DNA of 44,566 bases from Geosiphon pyriformis (GCA_016748015.1 JAAOMT010000140.1:1-44566); one strand, 5' to 3'. Shown: positions 1-12,268, numbered from the stretch's first letter. A program made the numbers and translations. Notes: generated from the sequence alone by a model not told the origin.

Positions 1-1043
1 CCAATATTGGAGATTACGCGAAACGCTGAAACACTCGAGTATGGAATTGTGATGGATTTTGCCAAATATGGTGACATGCGAAAATATTTAGCAAAAAATC
101 TTCATTCTACGAGTTGGCCTGATAAATTAGAGATCGCGCAAGATATAGCTTTTGGACTTGATTCGATTCATTCTTCTGGTATGGTCCATCGTGATCTACA
201 CTCGGGCAACATCCTACAATATGTGAAAGATGAAGTGACTATTGGAGACCTCGGGTTATGTCAACCTACAAACACAAACAATGAAGCAACAACAACAGAG
301 GAGAAAAAGATCTATGGAGTGATTCCATACATTCCACCAGAAGTTTTAAGAGGAGAAAAGTTTACAACAGCTGGTGATATTTATAGTTTCTCTATGTTAT
401 TATGGGAATTAGCAACAGGAAAGCCTCCTTTTCATAATCGTTCTCATGATCACCTTCTTATAATGGGATATTTTAAATGGTCAAAGACCTGAAATTACCT
501 CCCCACTTATTCCACCTTGTATTGCTGAAATAATTGTAAAGTGTTGGGATGTTAATCCTGAGAATCGTCCTACTGCAAAAGAACTTAGAAATGAGTTGGA
601 AGAACTTTGGGAGATGGATGGCAAGAATTCTGGAAGAATGTCTAGTAAGATAGGAAGAATGTCTAGTAAGAGGGGAAAAATGAAACAGTTTAAAGAATCA
701 GAGAAATACGTTAAAAAAATGTTGAAAAACGACTCGAAAACAAATCATTCAAAAACAGCGACAACGACAACAACAAAGATAAAAACTCATCCACAAGCAG
801 TTTATACAAGTCGTGTTCTAAGTTTGCAAATGTTTGAAGAGACAAAAGGTCAGTTTATCTATTTTTATATTGAGTAATTCATTGATTTAAATTAATTAAC
901 ATAAATTTATTTTACTTTTTAAAAGAATTAATTTATTCGCCTAAAGGTAAGAAGTTAAACAAAATTGAGAATATAATTACAGTGTGTGCAATTGATTGAA
1001 AAGCTTATTTTACTATCTATCATATTTAGACGACTCTTCATGA
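1..1043 (+). pseudogene. TKL-like protein kinase copy A, 5' end outside window, frameshifted
   Basis: The first base already lies inside the kinase domain (frame 1: PILEITRNAETLEYGIVM). Visible motifs are HRDLHSGNILQ, GDLGLCQP, YGVIPYIPPEVLRGEKF and WELATGKPPFH. At about 465-468 there is one extra base relative to the sister copies (ATGGGATATT here, ATGGCTATT there). It makes the protein stop at 490-492, while the rest of the domain (LIPPCIAEIIVKCWDVNPENRPTAKEL and the HPQAVYTSR tail) runs on in another frame to 848. Exons: 1-848, microexon 926-946, last exon 1030-1043 (tail ELIYSPK then DDSS and TGA); introns of 77 and 83 nt. All key catalytic residues visible here are kept, so the break is recent or is a sequence error. 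Family assignment is firm; substrate unknown. Confidence 0.8.
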
Positions 1044-1089
1044 TCGGACATCACAATTTTTAAACTTTATAATGAAATTAAAATTATTA

Positions 1090-1346
1090 GTTTCCCTTGA
1101 CCTCTTATTAATTAAACAAGTAGCTTTAGTACACAAAGATCTCAAACGAGTTTCCCATTGTCTTTTCACCTAAACGAGTAGTTCTGATATCTGTGAATAA
1201 GAAAATAATTACTGCTTTTAAATACGTTAAGCTGATTCAAAAACATGAAACCGAAACGACATCTTGAATTTACAATTTATTAGCATTTATTATAACCTAT
1301 CACTTATTAAGACTTTAAATGAAAACCAATATAGAGATCATAGATA
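1090..1346 (-). repeat. Ghost 5'-flank module of a lost minus-strand kinase
   Basis: This stretch matches, in the same plus-strand orientation, the region upstream of kinase B (about 5945-6290) and the block at 34331-34590. Shared words include TTTCCCATTGTC, CCTAAACGAGTAGTTC, CTGTGAATAAG and the GAAACCAATATAG-like end. In gene B this module lies upstream of a minus-strand kinase. Its presence here directly after plus-strand copy A suggests that a minus-strand copy once stood here and was deleted. I see no kinase coding remnant left in it. Confidence 0.6.
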
Positions 1347-4066
1347 AATTCATTTTTTTAAACCAATTTTATGAAGTGGCTGATGAAATAAATAAAAACT
1401 AATGCTTTTATGTGATTAAGTTTTATTTTGTTATTTTAATTGAAAATTAATTGTTAAAGCGCAAATCGAAAAAATGTTATATTTATTCAACATAAATAAT
1501 ACGTTTATAAAAGTATCTTTATTAATTTGTTTTAAAAAAATAGCATTCAATAATTTTAAATTTTTTTAATTTGATTTGCCTACTATAAATTATTTTTATA
1601 TATTTTTTTTTTACAAATATAAGTTTTTAAGGATAAAATCATTAAAAGAAAACCATAAATATTAGTTTTAGTTTAAATTATTAAATTTAGACATATATAT
1701 AATATAATCGATTATATTAAACAAAAAACATTCATCAATTTTTTTAAGAAATAATACTAAAATTAGATTTTAGAATTTGTAAGAATAAAATAAATCTACT
1801 TTTAAATTTTGTGATTGAATTAATTTATGATATTTTTTTTAATTTTTTATTTAGTGCCCTTTTTTTATTTATTAATTTTTCCAAGTAGAAAATTCCTTTC
1901 AGTGCTGTTGTTTTTATCTATAATATAATTAAACAAAAATTGCTAAAATATATTTTATAGCCAATTTTAATATTTAAATATGGCTCTCTTAATTTCAAAT
2001 CAAATTATTAAACATATAAGCAAACAATATTATTTATTATTAAATAAATTTTAAATTTGAACAACAAAATTTTATCATCATTAATATTGCAATTAACTCT
2101 TAACTACAAAAGTTTTGAAGTAAAAAAAAGTTATTTGTTTTATTAAATATACAAATATTAAAACAAATATATAATTGAATTTAAATTTTTGGTTTAGAAT
2201 ATAAAATACAATAATATTATTAATTAATTTTTCGGTTAATTATATTTTATCCAATTAATTATTAATAAAACAAAGTATAATAAATTTGTCAACAATTAAT
2301 ATATAAACCAAAATTATAAAATTTTTTTTGTTGATAAATTACTTCACCAAGTTCATAGTTTTCACCAATCATTTTTATTCTATCTGTCTCACATTTATCA
2401 AAAATATATTTTTTTAATTTTAATAAAAAGTAAAAAATTAGAAAAATATAAAAATTAACTTTTAATTTAATATAAAGTAAAAAAATTACATTAAAGAAAA
2501 TTTTATTTTTTATTGAATTTAATTCAATTAAATAAGATTGTGTAAGATTTTTTTAAAAAGATATTGACTAAAATATTTTTAGTATTTATTAAAAAAATTT
2601 ATTATTTTCAATTAAAAAACAGAATTACAAAAAAATTTAGTTTAAATTATTGTTTATAGTAATAATAATTTTAAGTTTAATAACAAAGATAAAAAAAAAC
2701 ATTTTATAAAAATTTAAATTATTTAAATAAAAATATCAAATGAGTGTAAAATTATACAAATAATAATATTCTAACCAATAAAAATTTATATAAATTAAAA
2801 ATGCTATATAATAAATTATTTTTTAAAATGAAAAAAATTTATCGATATTTGATTAAAACCAAAATTTACAAAAATGAGATGTAATTGAATTAATATATTA
2901 ATTTATGAAAGAAACAATTTTAAATTATATTAACAATTTTTTAGAAAAAAAATTAAATATAATAATAATAATAATTAAATAATATAAACTGCAAACACAA
3001 ACAAATATGAAATGATATTATATAAAAATCATTTATTGTATTAAAATTTACAATACTAAAAAATAAAAATAGGAATAAAAAATATTATGAAAAAGCATTG
3101 AGCACTTGTTTCAAGTGTCCAACAAAATATATCATGCAATATTAGCAATAAAATTTTAAACTTTTTTTTGCAAGAAAAGATGTCAAAAAAGCAAAAATTT
3201 ATGTGGAATACATATTACAAATTTTTAAATGATGAAATAAAACAAACATATGAATCTAAATTTTGTTAAGGAATAAAAAGTATCGCACTATTTGTCACAG
3301 ACGTTGCAATCATAGTTTTTCAAATTTTACATATTACAATTTTCAAGTGTTGAATATGTTGTGTTCTTATATTAAAGAATTAACAAACATTTTTAACGAA
3401 TCGAAAAATTGTACCACAGAATCGCATAAAACGTGTTAATTTGAGAATAAATTATACGACCTTAATAAGTCACAATGATCGACACTTATTTGTTAATTTT
3501 TATAATTTAGTGAAAGTGTCATGTTTAGTTAAAAAAGATATTTTTTATTTTATTATCATTAAAACAAACAAGGGTCTGAAACATTATTTATAATAGTTTA
3601 AGTCAAAGACTTTAATGTGTTTAAAAAAGTAATTTACCCATATTTACCTTTAATGTTTAGAAAATCCGAAATAAAGAAATCCCAATAAACTTACTTTAAT
3701 TATAAAATTAATAAGTATATATATATATATATATATATTTATTAAAGGTGAATGTTGTTAACTTTAAGGTTTGAAAAAAATAATAATTTAAAGTTTTTAA
3801 AATTTAATATCCATCACTTTTTAGTGATTAAGGATAATAAAGATTTCTTGAAATGCTGAAATTATAAGCAAAAAGGGTTTAGAATTAAATCATAGCCTTT
3901 TATCAGCTTTTTTGTGCCTAGAGCTACTTAAATTATTAGGTAGGTATTTACAATATTAGATTAACTTAACAAGCACAAAATGAAACATTAAACTTAAAAT
4001 AGCAATAACAGAAGGGAATATTATTTTTTATCACTTATGAAACTAACAATATTAAGCTCATGACTA
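1347..4066. other. AT-rich intergenic DNA
   Basis: Almost entirely A and T with dense stop codons in all frames and a short (AT)n run near 3717-3738. I see no gene, RNA gene or recognisable mobile element. The 3100-3700 part is slightly less AT-biased but has no open frame. Confidence 0.6.
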
Positions 4067-5723
4067 TTAAGAGTTATCTAAATAGAATAGATATTAAAAT
4101 AAATAAAGTTTAAACAAGAGTATATAATACATTCTAACTTTTTTTACCTCTTACCTTCAGGCAAATATACTAATTCTTTTAAAAGTAAATTTAGATAAAA
4201 TAGATTTTTAAAATAGTGTTTAACATTTAAATCAATAAATTATTCAATATAAAAATAGATAAACTAACCTTTTGAAAAATCAACCATCTGTGCAGTTAAA
4301 AGACGACTTGTATAAACTGCTCCTGGATGAATGTTTATCTTTGTTGTCGTCGAGGGTTTTGCTATCTCGTCGCTTTTCTTTGCTTTTTTAAGAAATTGAA
4401 TATATTTTGAAAATCTTCTTAAAGGTTTTGTTGTAGAGTCGTTCTTTAGCATATTTTTTACGTATTTATCTGATTCCTTAAACTTGGAAATTGTGTACAA
4501 AAGTTTACCCAACATATTGAAAACTTCTATCGCAGTAGGACGATTCTTAGGATTAACATCCCAACACTTTTTGATTATTTTGGCAATTGAAGTTGGAATA
4601 AGTGGGGAAGTAATCTTAGGTCTTTGACCATTTAAAATAGCCATTATAAGAATATGATCATGAGAACGATCATGAAAAGGAGGCTTTCCTGTTGCTAATT
4701 CCCATAATAACATCCCATAACTATAAATATCACCAGCTGTTGTAAAATTTTCTCCTCTTAAAACTTCTGGTGAAATGTATGGAATCACTCCATATATCTT
4801 TTTTTCCTCTGTTGTTGTTGCTTTATTGTTTACTGGTTGACATAATCCGAGGTCTCCAATATCTACCCATTGTTCATCATATTGTAAGATGTTGCCCGAG
4901 TGTAAGTCACGATTAACCATACCAGATCTATGAATTGATTCAAGTCCTCGAGCTACTCTATACGCGATCACTAATTTAACAGACCAACTCATAGAATGAA
5001 AATTTGTTGATATATATTTTCGTATATCTTCATGTTTGGTAAACTTCATCACAATTCCATACTCGAGTGTTGTAGCGTTTTGCGTAATCCCAAATATTGA
5101 AGATATACTATTTGAGTAGTTACCGCTATTCATAAACATAACTCTTTGAATATTTAACTATCAACACAGTGTTAAAAAGTAAATAGATAGCATACGGTAA
5201 ATAAATAAATAATAAGTAAATATGAATTAAATATAAATATAAATATAAATATAAATAATAATTTGTTTACCTCTTTAAACACTTCTGAACTGTTCGTTTT
5301 TATAACTTTTATTGCTACTTCTGTGCCTATTCTTCCTCTTTTATATTCCATTTCACCATGATGTTTTATAGTATATTTATTAATTACTCCATCAATTAGG
5401 GTTGCAATACAAATTATACCGAACCCTCCTCTAGCAATTTCCTTTATATTCGACAAACGCTCCCATGGAATCCATTCATAGTAATTCAATATACCATTAT
5501 ATTTTTTACTAAAATTATTAGGTGGAATATAGATTGGATTCTTAATTATTTCATCCACTTCTTCATTGCCGCTTGAAAAGTCTTTATAAAGTTTTTTGAA
5601 AAATCTGAAATTGCATGCACTACATTTATTATCACTATTGTTTAGAATACTCCATTGACAAATATAACACTCATCGCAATCATGAAATTCTGGACGATAT
5701 CTATTAATTTCTTTTTTTTCCAT
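4067..5723 (-). CDS. TKL-like protein kinase B (4 exons, 457 aa, HRD changed to NRD)
   Basis: Exons, on the minus strand: 5723-5271, 5157-4269, 4175-4155, 4077-4067; together 1374 nt, an exact number of codons. Residues 16-37 carry a C-x2-C-x2-C...C-x2-C cluster (C16, C19, C22, C34, C37), likely zinc-binding. The Gly loop RGGFG is at 98-102, VAIK lysine K139, alpha-C Glu about E147, metal-binding N240, DLG (family variant of DFG) at 253-255, SPE at 280-282. The catalytic loop reads N233-R234-D235, so His of HRD is replaced while the catalytic Asp is kept. The tail has HPGAVYTSR and ends in LVYLPEDNS from the microexon and last exon. The start at 5723 is chosen because sister copies begin at the same point; an upstream in-frame ATG at 5741 is possible. 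Expected role is Ser/Thr phosphorylation; partners are unknown. Confidence 0.85.
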
Positions 5724-6290
5724 GATGTGGATAAAGAACAAAAGATATATATAGAAGGATAAAATGTGAATAAGTTATTATTATTCGAAAGAGGGTTTCT
5801 TTAAAGGTTTATTTTATAGTACGTTTAGAAAGTTATTTGTCTAAAGGCGAGTTCTTATTTATGTTGTGTCTTCTATGTTCGCATAGTGTAACAGATCAAT
5901 CTAATTAAACCTTATTCATCAGACTGTGATTCGCTACAAATCATACTAAATAGGTTTAATTATGAACAAATTTAAGTAGCTATAATACACAAAAACCCCA
6001 AACACGATTCCCATTATCTCATTGTCATTTTGCCTAAACGAGTTATTCAATTTATTTGTAGAACAATAATAACAATAATAACGGTAACAAATAACACGAT
6101 TTAGGCTTTGTGTGAAAACAAAAAAATATGATCTGCTTGTATTAATCAATTTTTTTTTTACCTTTGGATAAAAGTATTAACACAGTTTCTTGAATGTTAG
6201 GCTAAATATCATAAATTTACTTAGATACTGTATTAAGGCTTTAAATGAAATCAATATAGGTATCAGAGATAAACGTAATTCAATGCTAAA
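5724..6290 (-). promoter_or_regulatory. 5'-flank module of kinase B, shared with other copies
   Basis: The sequence upstream of B recurs upstream of kinase G (39350-39870) and, inverted, upstream of pseudogene C (27820-28020); it also recurs as ghosts after copies A and D. The best-kept words are TGCCTAAACGAG near 6031 and a run reading TTATTTGTAGAACAATAATA near 6050-6070. A TATAAAAT box lies on the minus strand at 5818-5811, about 90 nt before the start codon. That this flank drives transcription is inference; the conservation could reflect only common duplication. Confidence 0.5.
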
Positions 6291-7625
6291 ACAAATCTTA
6301 TCTTTATGCTTTTAACTTAAAATTTAATATTAAATCCAACATAATTAATATAGTTATCTTTTAACCCTTGAATTTTAGAGTTAAATATTAATATTGGGGT
6401 TTGAAAAAATTACAAAAACAGCTCTTTATAACTTTTAATTTAACTTTGGAAAAATATTTATTAAGATAAACTTTATAAATAATTAAAGAAATATTAGTTT
6501 CTTATTTCGATCTGTAAATATAATGAATACAAACCTTTGTACACTTTTTCGAAATTAAGTTATTTATCTTCTCATAATTGTATGCGATTATTCTTAAAAA
6601 TAATATTTTTTATTAAAAAATTTTTGGTTATTATAATTTAGAATAGAAAGCTTTTATTAGCGGCCGTTTTTAATTTTTGTTTTTGCTAGCTCTCTGTTTT
6701 TCTTTAAACTAAGTTTGGATGCTCCAACTGTAAACTTTCGAATCACTTCTCTTATCAAATTAATTAGGCTAATTTATCATTTAAATATTCTAAATTTGGA
6801 CCTACAGTAAATGTATCTTGAAACCAAGATTTAATAATAAAATTAAAGATTTAGTGAAAACTTAACCATCCCTTGAGCATACACTACCAGTTGATAGTAA
6901 TATTGGTATTTTGGGGGTTTGTGAAAACTTCAAGGTTTTAAGTCTTTTCAGTAAACAAGTTTTAATAACATAAAACAAATTTAAAATATTCATATCATAA
7001 AATTTCGAATACATATACCAAATTTTCAGGAATTATATATATAAACCTTCCATGTGTGCTGTAAATAAAATTAATTAATAAATATATATATATAGTATAT
7101 ATATTTCAATAAACCAATTAATACTTCAATTTTGAAAAATTTGGTGTTTCTACTTATTTTATTCTGATTCGGAAATATGTGCTACAAATATTTATCATAA
7201 AGAGAAAAAAATTGAGATTTTTATATTCTGAATAGATCTGCACCCAATTTATGATCAACCTCATTTTAAGTGAAGAAAATTATTATTATTTTATAAATTT
7301 TTTTTAAAACTTAAGTTTCTTATTTTCGAGGATTACCCATTTTCAGTCATATACGGTATATTAATCAAATTATTTGTTCATTGCGTCGAATATTCTAAAA
7401 GATATCGACTTTCAATAAATCTCAAAAGGTTATCAGTGATTCAGAAGTTTAAAACCACGATTCAATAGAACACAATGATTTGGTTTTTTTATTGGCTGTA
7501 AACACATATATGCTAAATAAAGATTTGAAGAGTCTTATGACCTTTTAAATTTTTATACTTATAAAAAGAGTCGACTAAAACGTTGCCACTGAAAAAACTA
7601 TGAAATTTTCCCAACTTTTTTAAAC
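6291..7625. other. AT-rich intergenic DNA
   Basis: No gene is visible. The part at 6655-6770 weakly matches far-upstream flank of kinases E and G (GCTCTCTG...AAACTAA...TTTGGA words), suggesting that the duplicated flank of B reaches about 1 kb from the gene. Short (TA)n runs lie near 7080-7104. Confidence 0.5.
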
Positions 7626-7895
7626 ATGAATTATGATAGTCTTCGAGCAAGTTATACCTTATCAACATCTCTCCATATTGATAGATGTAGCGATTTGAGT
7701 CGAATTGATCCTGGCACCGTTAATCAGCAGCTAGCACCTGTTAACCCTTCTCTAAACCCACTACCAGCAGCACATAATAATCCTGCTGAAAATATATCAA
7801 CAATTCTCACTGCACAAAACATTGACTTTACAGTAAAAGAAGAATTTATCGAACCGACCTTTGTCTATTCATATAGACCTACCAATACAAATTAA
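7626..7895 (+). CDS. Hypothetical protein or exon, 89 aa
   Basis: An ATG-started frame of 89 codons with balanced codon use and far less AT bias than its surroundings, which argues that it is or was coding. The protein is polar, with a Pro/Asn-rich middle (NPSLNPLPAAHNNPAENIS) and an acidic patch KEEFIEP near the end. There is no signal peptide, membrane segment or domain that I recognise. It may be a complete small gene or the last exon of a longer gene whose upstream exons are not visible. No function can be given. Confidence 0.5.
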   Translation: MNYDSLRASYTLSTSLHIDRCSDLSRIDPGTVNQQLAPVNPSLNPLPAAHNNPAENISTILTAQNIDFTVKEEFIEPTFVYSYRPTNTN

Positions 7896-10800
7896 TTATT
7901 CTGTAAGCATTTTATATTTAAATCAACTAGACTAAAGAGGTAAATAATTTATTTTCACTTTTCCAACTCACATATGTTTATAATTTGCTATTCAATCACC
8001 TTTGCAAGAACATTTGAATTTTTGTACTTCTTAACCTTTTATCTCTTTTTGTATACTTCGTCTTTACATCGCTCTCTACGTGTTTTTTTGAACTAACTTC
8101 CCAAAAATGGCATAGCATTAAGAAGACAAATAATTTGTCGCATACTTCATTGGATTTATTCAATTTATTTGTTTACTACGGTGACTTACCTCTTCAAATC
8201 TTTTACAATTGTGTGTGTTTGTCCAAAGTAGTTTTATTTATTTATATATATTCCAGTTTAATAAATCCAAGCCTCAATTAAATTGTGAAAATAGAAATTT
8301 CTTAATCTTTTAAATTGACTTGAAAGCTGAGTGAATTTAGTAATTCCATAGAAATGACCTTGTTTTTCTAAAAATCTATTTTCAAAATGACAACCTTGAT
8401 AAAAAATTATTAAATTCTTATTAAGGCTTTCTATTTTCATAATTGTCTATTACAATAATTTTTTAAGTCAACGAGTTGATTTCACAACTCTTATAAAATT
8501 TTCTTTTTGAAGAAAATTTCTTGTTTAAAAAAACTACTTTAAATAAAAACCCTATCAAAACGTTGTTTTTTAATTCTTGCGGTTTAAAAATTAAAATTAT
8601 TATGCAATAAATGTATTCAAGTATTTTAATTATCATGAATAAAGTGACTTTTAAAAATTAAAATAAAGCGTGATTCAACTTATCAAAGTTTCTAAATCAA
8701 AATCCTTCTAAATACCCTTAACCTGATGGTTTTTTAGTTAACTTCACCTACCTTTATAGAGTAGGCACCAGAAATAACGCCCGATTTATGTGTGTAACAA
8801 TTTAAAAAAATCAGGGCGTTACTTTTAGTCATAAACATTTTTCGTGTATTGCTATTTCCATAATCTGAGGATATTTTTGATAAGCGAATGCAAGGCTGGA
8901 TACTTTTCTCTAAAGATAAACTTTGACTACTAATATTAAATTTCTGCTGGTACTATTGAAGTTGTACTGAAAAGGTTTACTAGAATTATAGACACAATAG
9001 CATTTAAGTATCACTCTGAAATTTTTGGCTTAATAAATAGAGATTTTTGAGAAAGTTTGAATTGGTAATATTAGTGAAATTTTGTTCTTTCGATGGAGTT
9101 TTGAGAATATATTGTTGCATAATACCTCAAGATTTAAAGTATTCATTACCGAATAACGTTATTCATACTACCCGAAACATATATAAGTTAACCACCTACA
9201 CCAGTAAAAAAAATTAATCCCAGGTAACCTCATTTTTTTCACAAAAGAAATTATTATTAAATTAGATTTTTAAATAATTTATTTAAATTTAAAAACTCAC
9301 CAATAAATTGTTCATATAAAATCCAAATATCAACTGAAATAAAAGAGGCAAGTAGCGAAAATATGTTTAAATGCTCCTGAATACTTTTAGACCAATGGCT
9401 TTTTTATTCACATCTATTCTTTCAGTTAGATCTAAGGTGATACTAATTTTATTTATGCAAAATTATTTTAAATGGATCTAAGATTGATTTTGATAAACTA
9501 TGAGCTCAACAAATGAAAAACTTTTTGAATGATATCTCAAGAAATTATTAGGTATATAATGGCTAAATGTTTAAACTCTCCATTCATTTCTCTTAGAGCC
9601 AGTATTTTATCTGAAGAGTATTTATAATTTTTTTTTATATCAATATAATCAGGATTGTATTTTCTGCTTGCAATTCAAATGAATTAAACGTTATATTTTT
9701 CAATATTTTCATATTTAGACAGAGTAAGATATTTGGTAGTGGCATGCTAGTTTTTAATTTAGTTTGGTTTATAGAGATTGACAATTATTGATAAAATACT
9801 GAGCGAATGACAAACCATCATCTTAAATTAAATGGTAAGAATCAAGAAAAAAATTGAGCAAATGAATAGGTTTTAGTTCTAAAGATGCATGAAATAAGAA
9901 TATTTATATATTTATTCAATTTAAATGGTGTCTGAAAAGAATATTATGATAAAATTTTCAAGTCCCTTGGAATTTCTTTGCAAAGGTAAATCGTGAAATA
10001 AACAACTTGAGGATCAATCATTCGATTAGGAATCTTTTTTAAAAGGTGCTATCATGTAAATTATTTGAAATTTTCAAAGATAAATATGGGGAATCTATTA
10101 AGAGTCAAAAATTATAGTCATAAAATATCTTATCTTGCTTTGATCAGAACCAAAAAATTTCATTATTTATTATTGGCAATTTATTGTGGTAAATTTTTAT
10201 TCTTGAAGAATAATAATATTAATACATTTGTTTATTTGTTTGTTTATTTGTTTTCCAAATAACTTTATATTCTTTAATAAAATTTAAAACTAAAGTTTTC
10301 TATATTTCTGAAATATGGAATGAATAATTGTCGTTTTTAAAAAGTTTTAATTAAGCTGACCCACAAGTCAAATTTCATTTCGTAAATGTGAATTTGGTTT
10401 AGATTACTTCGAAATGTAATTTCTTTCATACTTGAATTTAATTGAAATATAATTTAATCCATTTACTTAAAAATTTAATGTAAATACTAATTTCAATATT
10501 TTAATTTGACTTAATTGCTATTGATTCAAAACGAGCTTTGAATTTACCCAGTAGGAAACAAGATAATAGTGAATAAGAATCAATTATACTATGCTTAAGT
10601 AGAATCAAAACTCAATTTAAAAGCTTTTCTGTTTCTCACTCAATGTATATATACCTAAAAGCAGTCAATTTTGATTAGTATTTTACAGAAGATAATTTTT
10701 ATTTGTTAGCTTCACAATTAAAACAATCATTTTCAGTCAGCTTATTCAATGTGCTATTTGTTTCAAAGTTAAAGTCCTGCGAATGTTTTGACTCATTAAC

Positions 10801-11824
10801 TGGGAAAGCAATTTAACTATGAAACATGGAATAACAACAAATATATAATTTTATAGGACGAAAGTTGGAAAAAGATCATGTGAAAAATCTGCCGTATTTG
10901 GATTCTTGTTTTTCTTAGCGTCAAGGGAGCTTTGGAGAAGATATTATTAGATAATTCTTCAGAATTTGAATTTCCCCATGACCAAAAAGAAATAATCATA
11001 TCGCAGAAGTAAATATCAACAATCCCATCTAGGGACTATATGAAATCAACCAAATTATAAGCTTTGTTTTCCGTATAGTCTGGCAACGTTTTGAATTTTT
11101 AATTTCGCATGTATAAAGAGACCTATCATAGAAACATAATCAAAAATCGATTCGAAAATAACGAATTCACATATGAATGTATTATTGTACCTGCGATTGT
11201 TTCCTTCTGCGTCAATCTTCTTAAAAAAATTAAATGTGAGCTTATGTAAACAAATATCTTTTTTAATTCGTATTTTGATAATCATTAATCCCTACATGTA
11301 GTATCAAAAGAACCCGATTGGATTTTCTAGATTTCTCAAAAGAGTTAGATTACGCCCCCAAAAATCTGATCCTACTAAACTCGAATCGAGTCATTTGATA
11401 TTCTATTGTCACTTTTTCTATGGCGCTAAATACACAAATATAGTTGCCTGCAATTTGTATATTTATCGTTGATGTTTTCTGGTTTTCAATAGTTTTTTCA
11501 AGTTTTAGAGTTGAGTTGTGAACAAAGAATGATGCAAACTTATAAGACGAATCTCTAGTTTTGGATTTCATTTTAAGAAGCCAAAGGAATCTATTTTTCT
11601 AAAAAGGGAAAACATAGTTTTCGAAGATAAATACAATCTTTTCTAGCACTAATGAAATCAAAGGTATTACGAAATTTAAGTTTTCTTACCATATATAGAT
11701 AGGAAAGAACTTGAATAGATGAGTAAAAATGCTTCAATAAAAGTTTCATTAAAATAGAGCTAAACAATATTTCTTTCAGATGAATAATGATGGTAATGAT
11801 TAGGAATTTTTGTCAATATTTAAA
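7896..11824. other. Gene-poor region without convincing ORFs
   Basis: Composition is somewhat less AT-biased than the later desert, but open frames (8258-8440 minus, 10065-10262 plus, 10817-10999, 11055-11285 and 11350-11571 minus) are short, hydrophobic or Lys/Ile-rich and show no family motif. The 10.8-11.6 kb part has three successive minus-strand frames and could be a decayed gene; I cannot support it further. Confidence 0.4.
8775..8821. repeat. Inverted repeat, GC-richer stem-loop
   Basis: Left arm TAACGCCCGATTT (8775-8787) pairs with right arm AAATCAGGGCGTTA (8808-8821) with one bulged base and a loop of about 20 nt. The stem is far more GC-rich than its context. It could be the ends of a small foldback element or a structured RNA; it is not a tRNA. 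Confidence 0.6.
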
Positions 11825-11902
11825 ATTGCGAATGGCTTTATGAAAGATAAATTGCGAATGGCTTTATGAAAGATAAATTGCGAATGGTTTTACGAAAGAT
11901 AA
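11825..11902. repeat. Three tandem copies of a 26-bp unit
   Basis: Units begin at 11825, 11851 and 11877. The first two are identical; the third differs at two bases (GGTTTTACG for GGCTTTATG). This is a recent minisatellite-like duplication in noncoding DNA. Confidence 0.9.
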
Positions 11903-12222
11903 ATTACCAATAATAAAAATATCTTTCGGATTTTTAAAACCGAACCGCAGCAAACAAATAAACAAAGCAAGCAAAGAGGATAGTTGTAGATATTATCCTA
12001 AAGAATATTTATCATTAAAATTACTGCGAAAACATTGATTTTCCAGAGATAAGATTCATAAATGATAGCAAACATTCCGAAAACATATTCAATCTATGCA
12101 CTCAATAGAAAGAATTGGTAGAATGATTCATATATTCAAAATTAGTGTAAATAATTTTTATAATTATTTGAATTATTAATTGACAAAATTGAAAACCTAT
12201 TATATTAATTTATAATCAATTA

Positions 12223-12225
<3 letters not shown>

Positions 12226-12265
<40 letters not shown>
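12226..12265. repeat. (AAT)n microsatellite
   Basis: An uninterrupted run of about 13 trinucleotide units in AT-rich DNA. Confidence 0.95.

Positions 12266-12268
<3 letters not shown>

Noticed and set aside
5946-6149. Minus-strand ORF of 67 aa upstream of kinase B
   Set aside because: Lies in the duplicated flank; the matching regions near E and G do not keep the frame.
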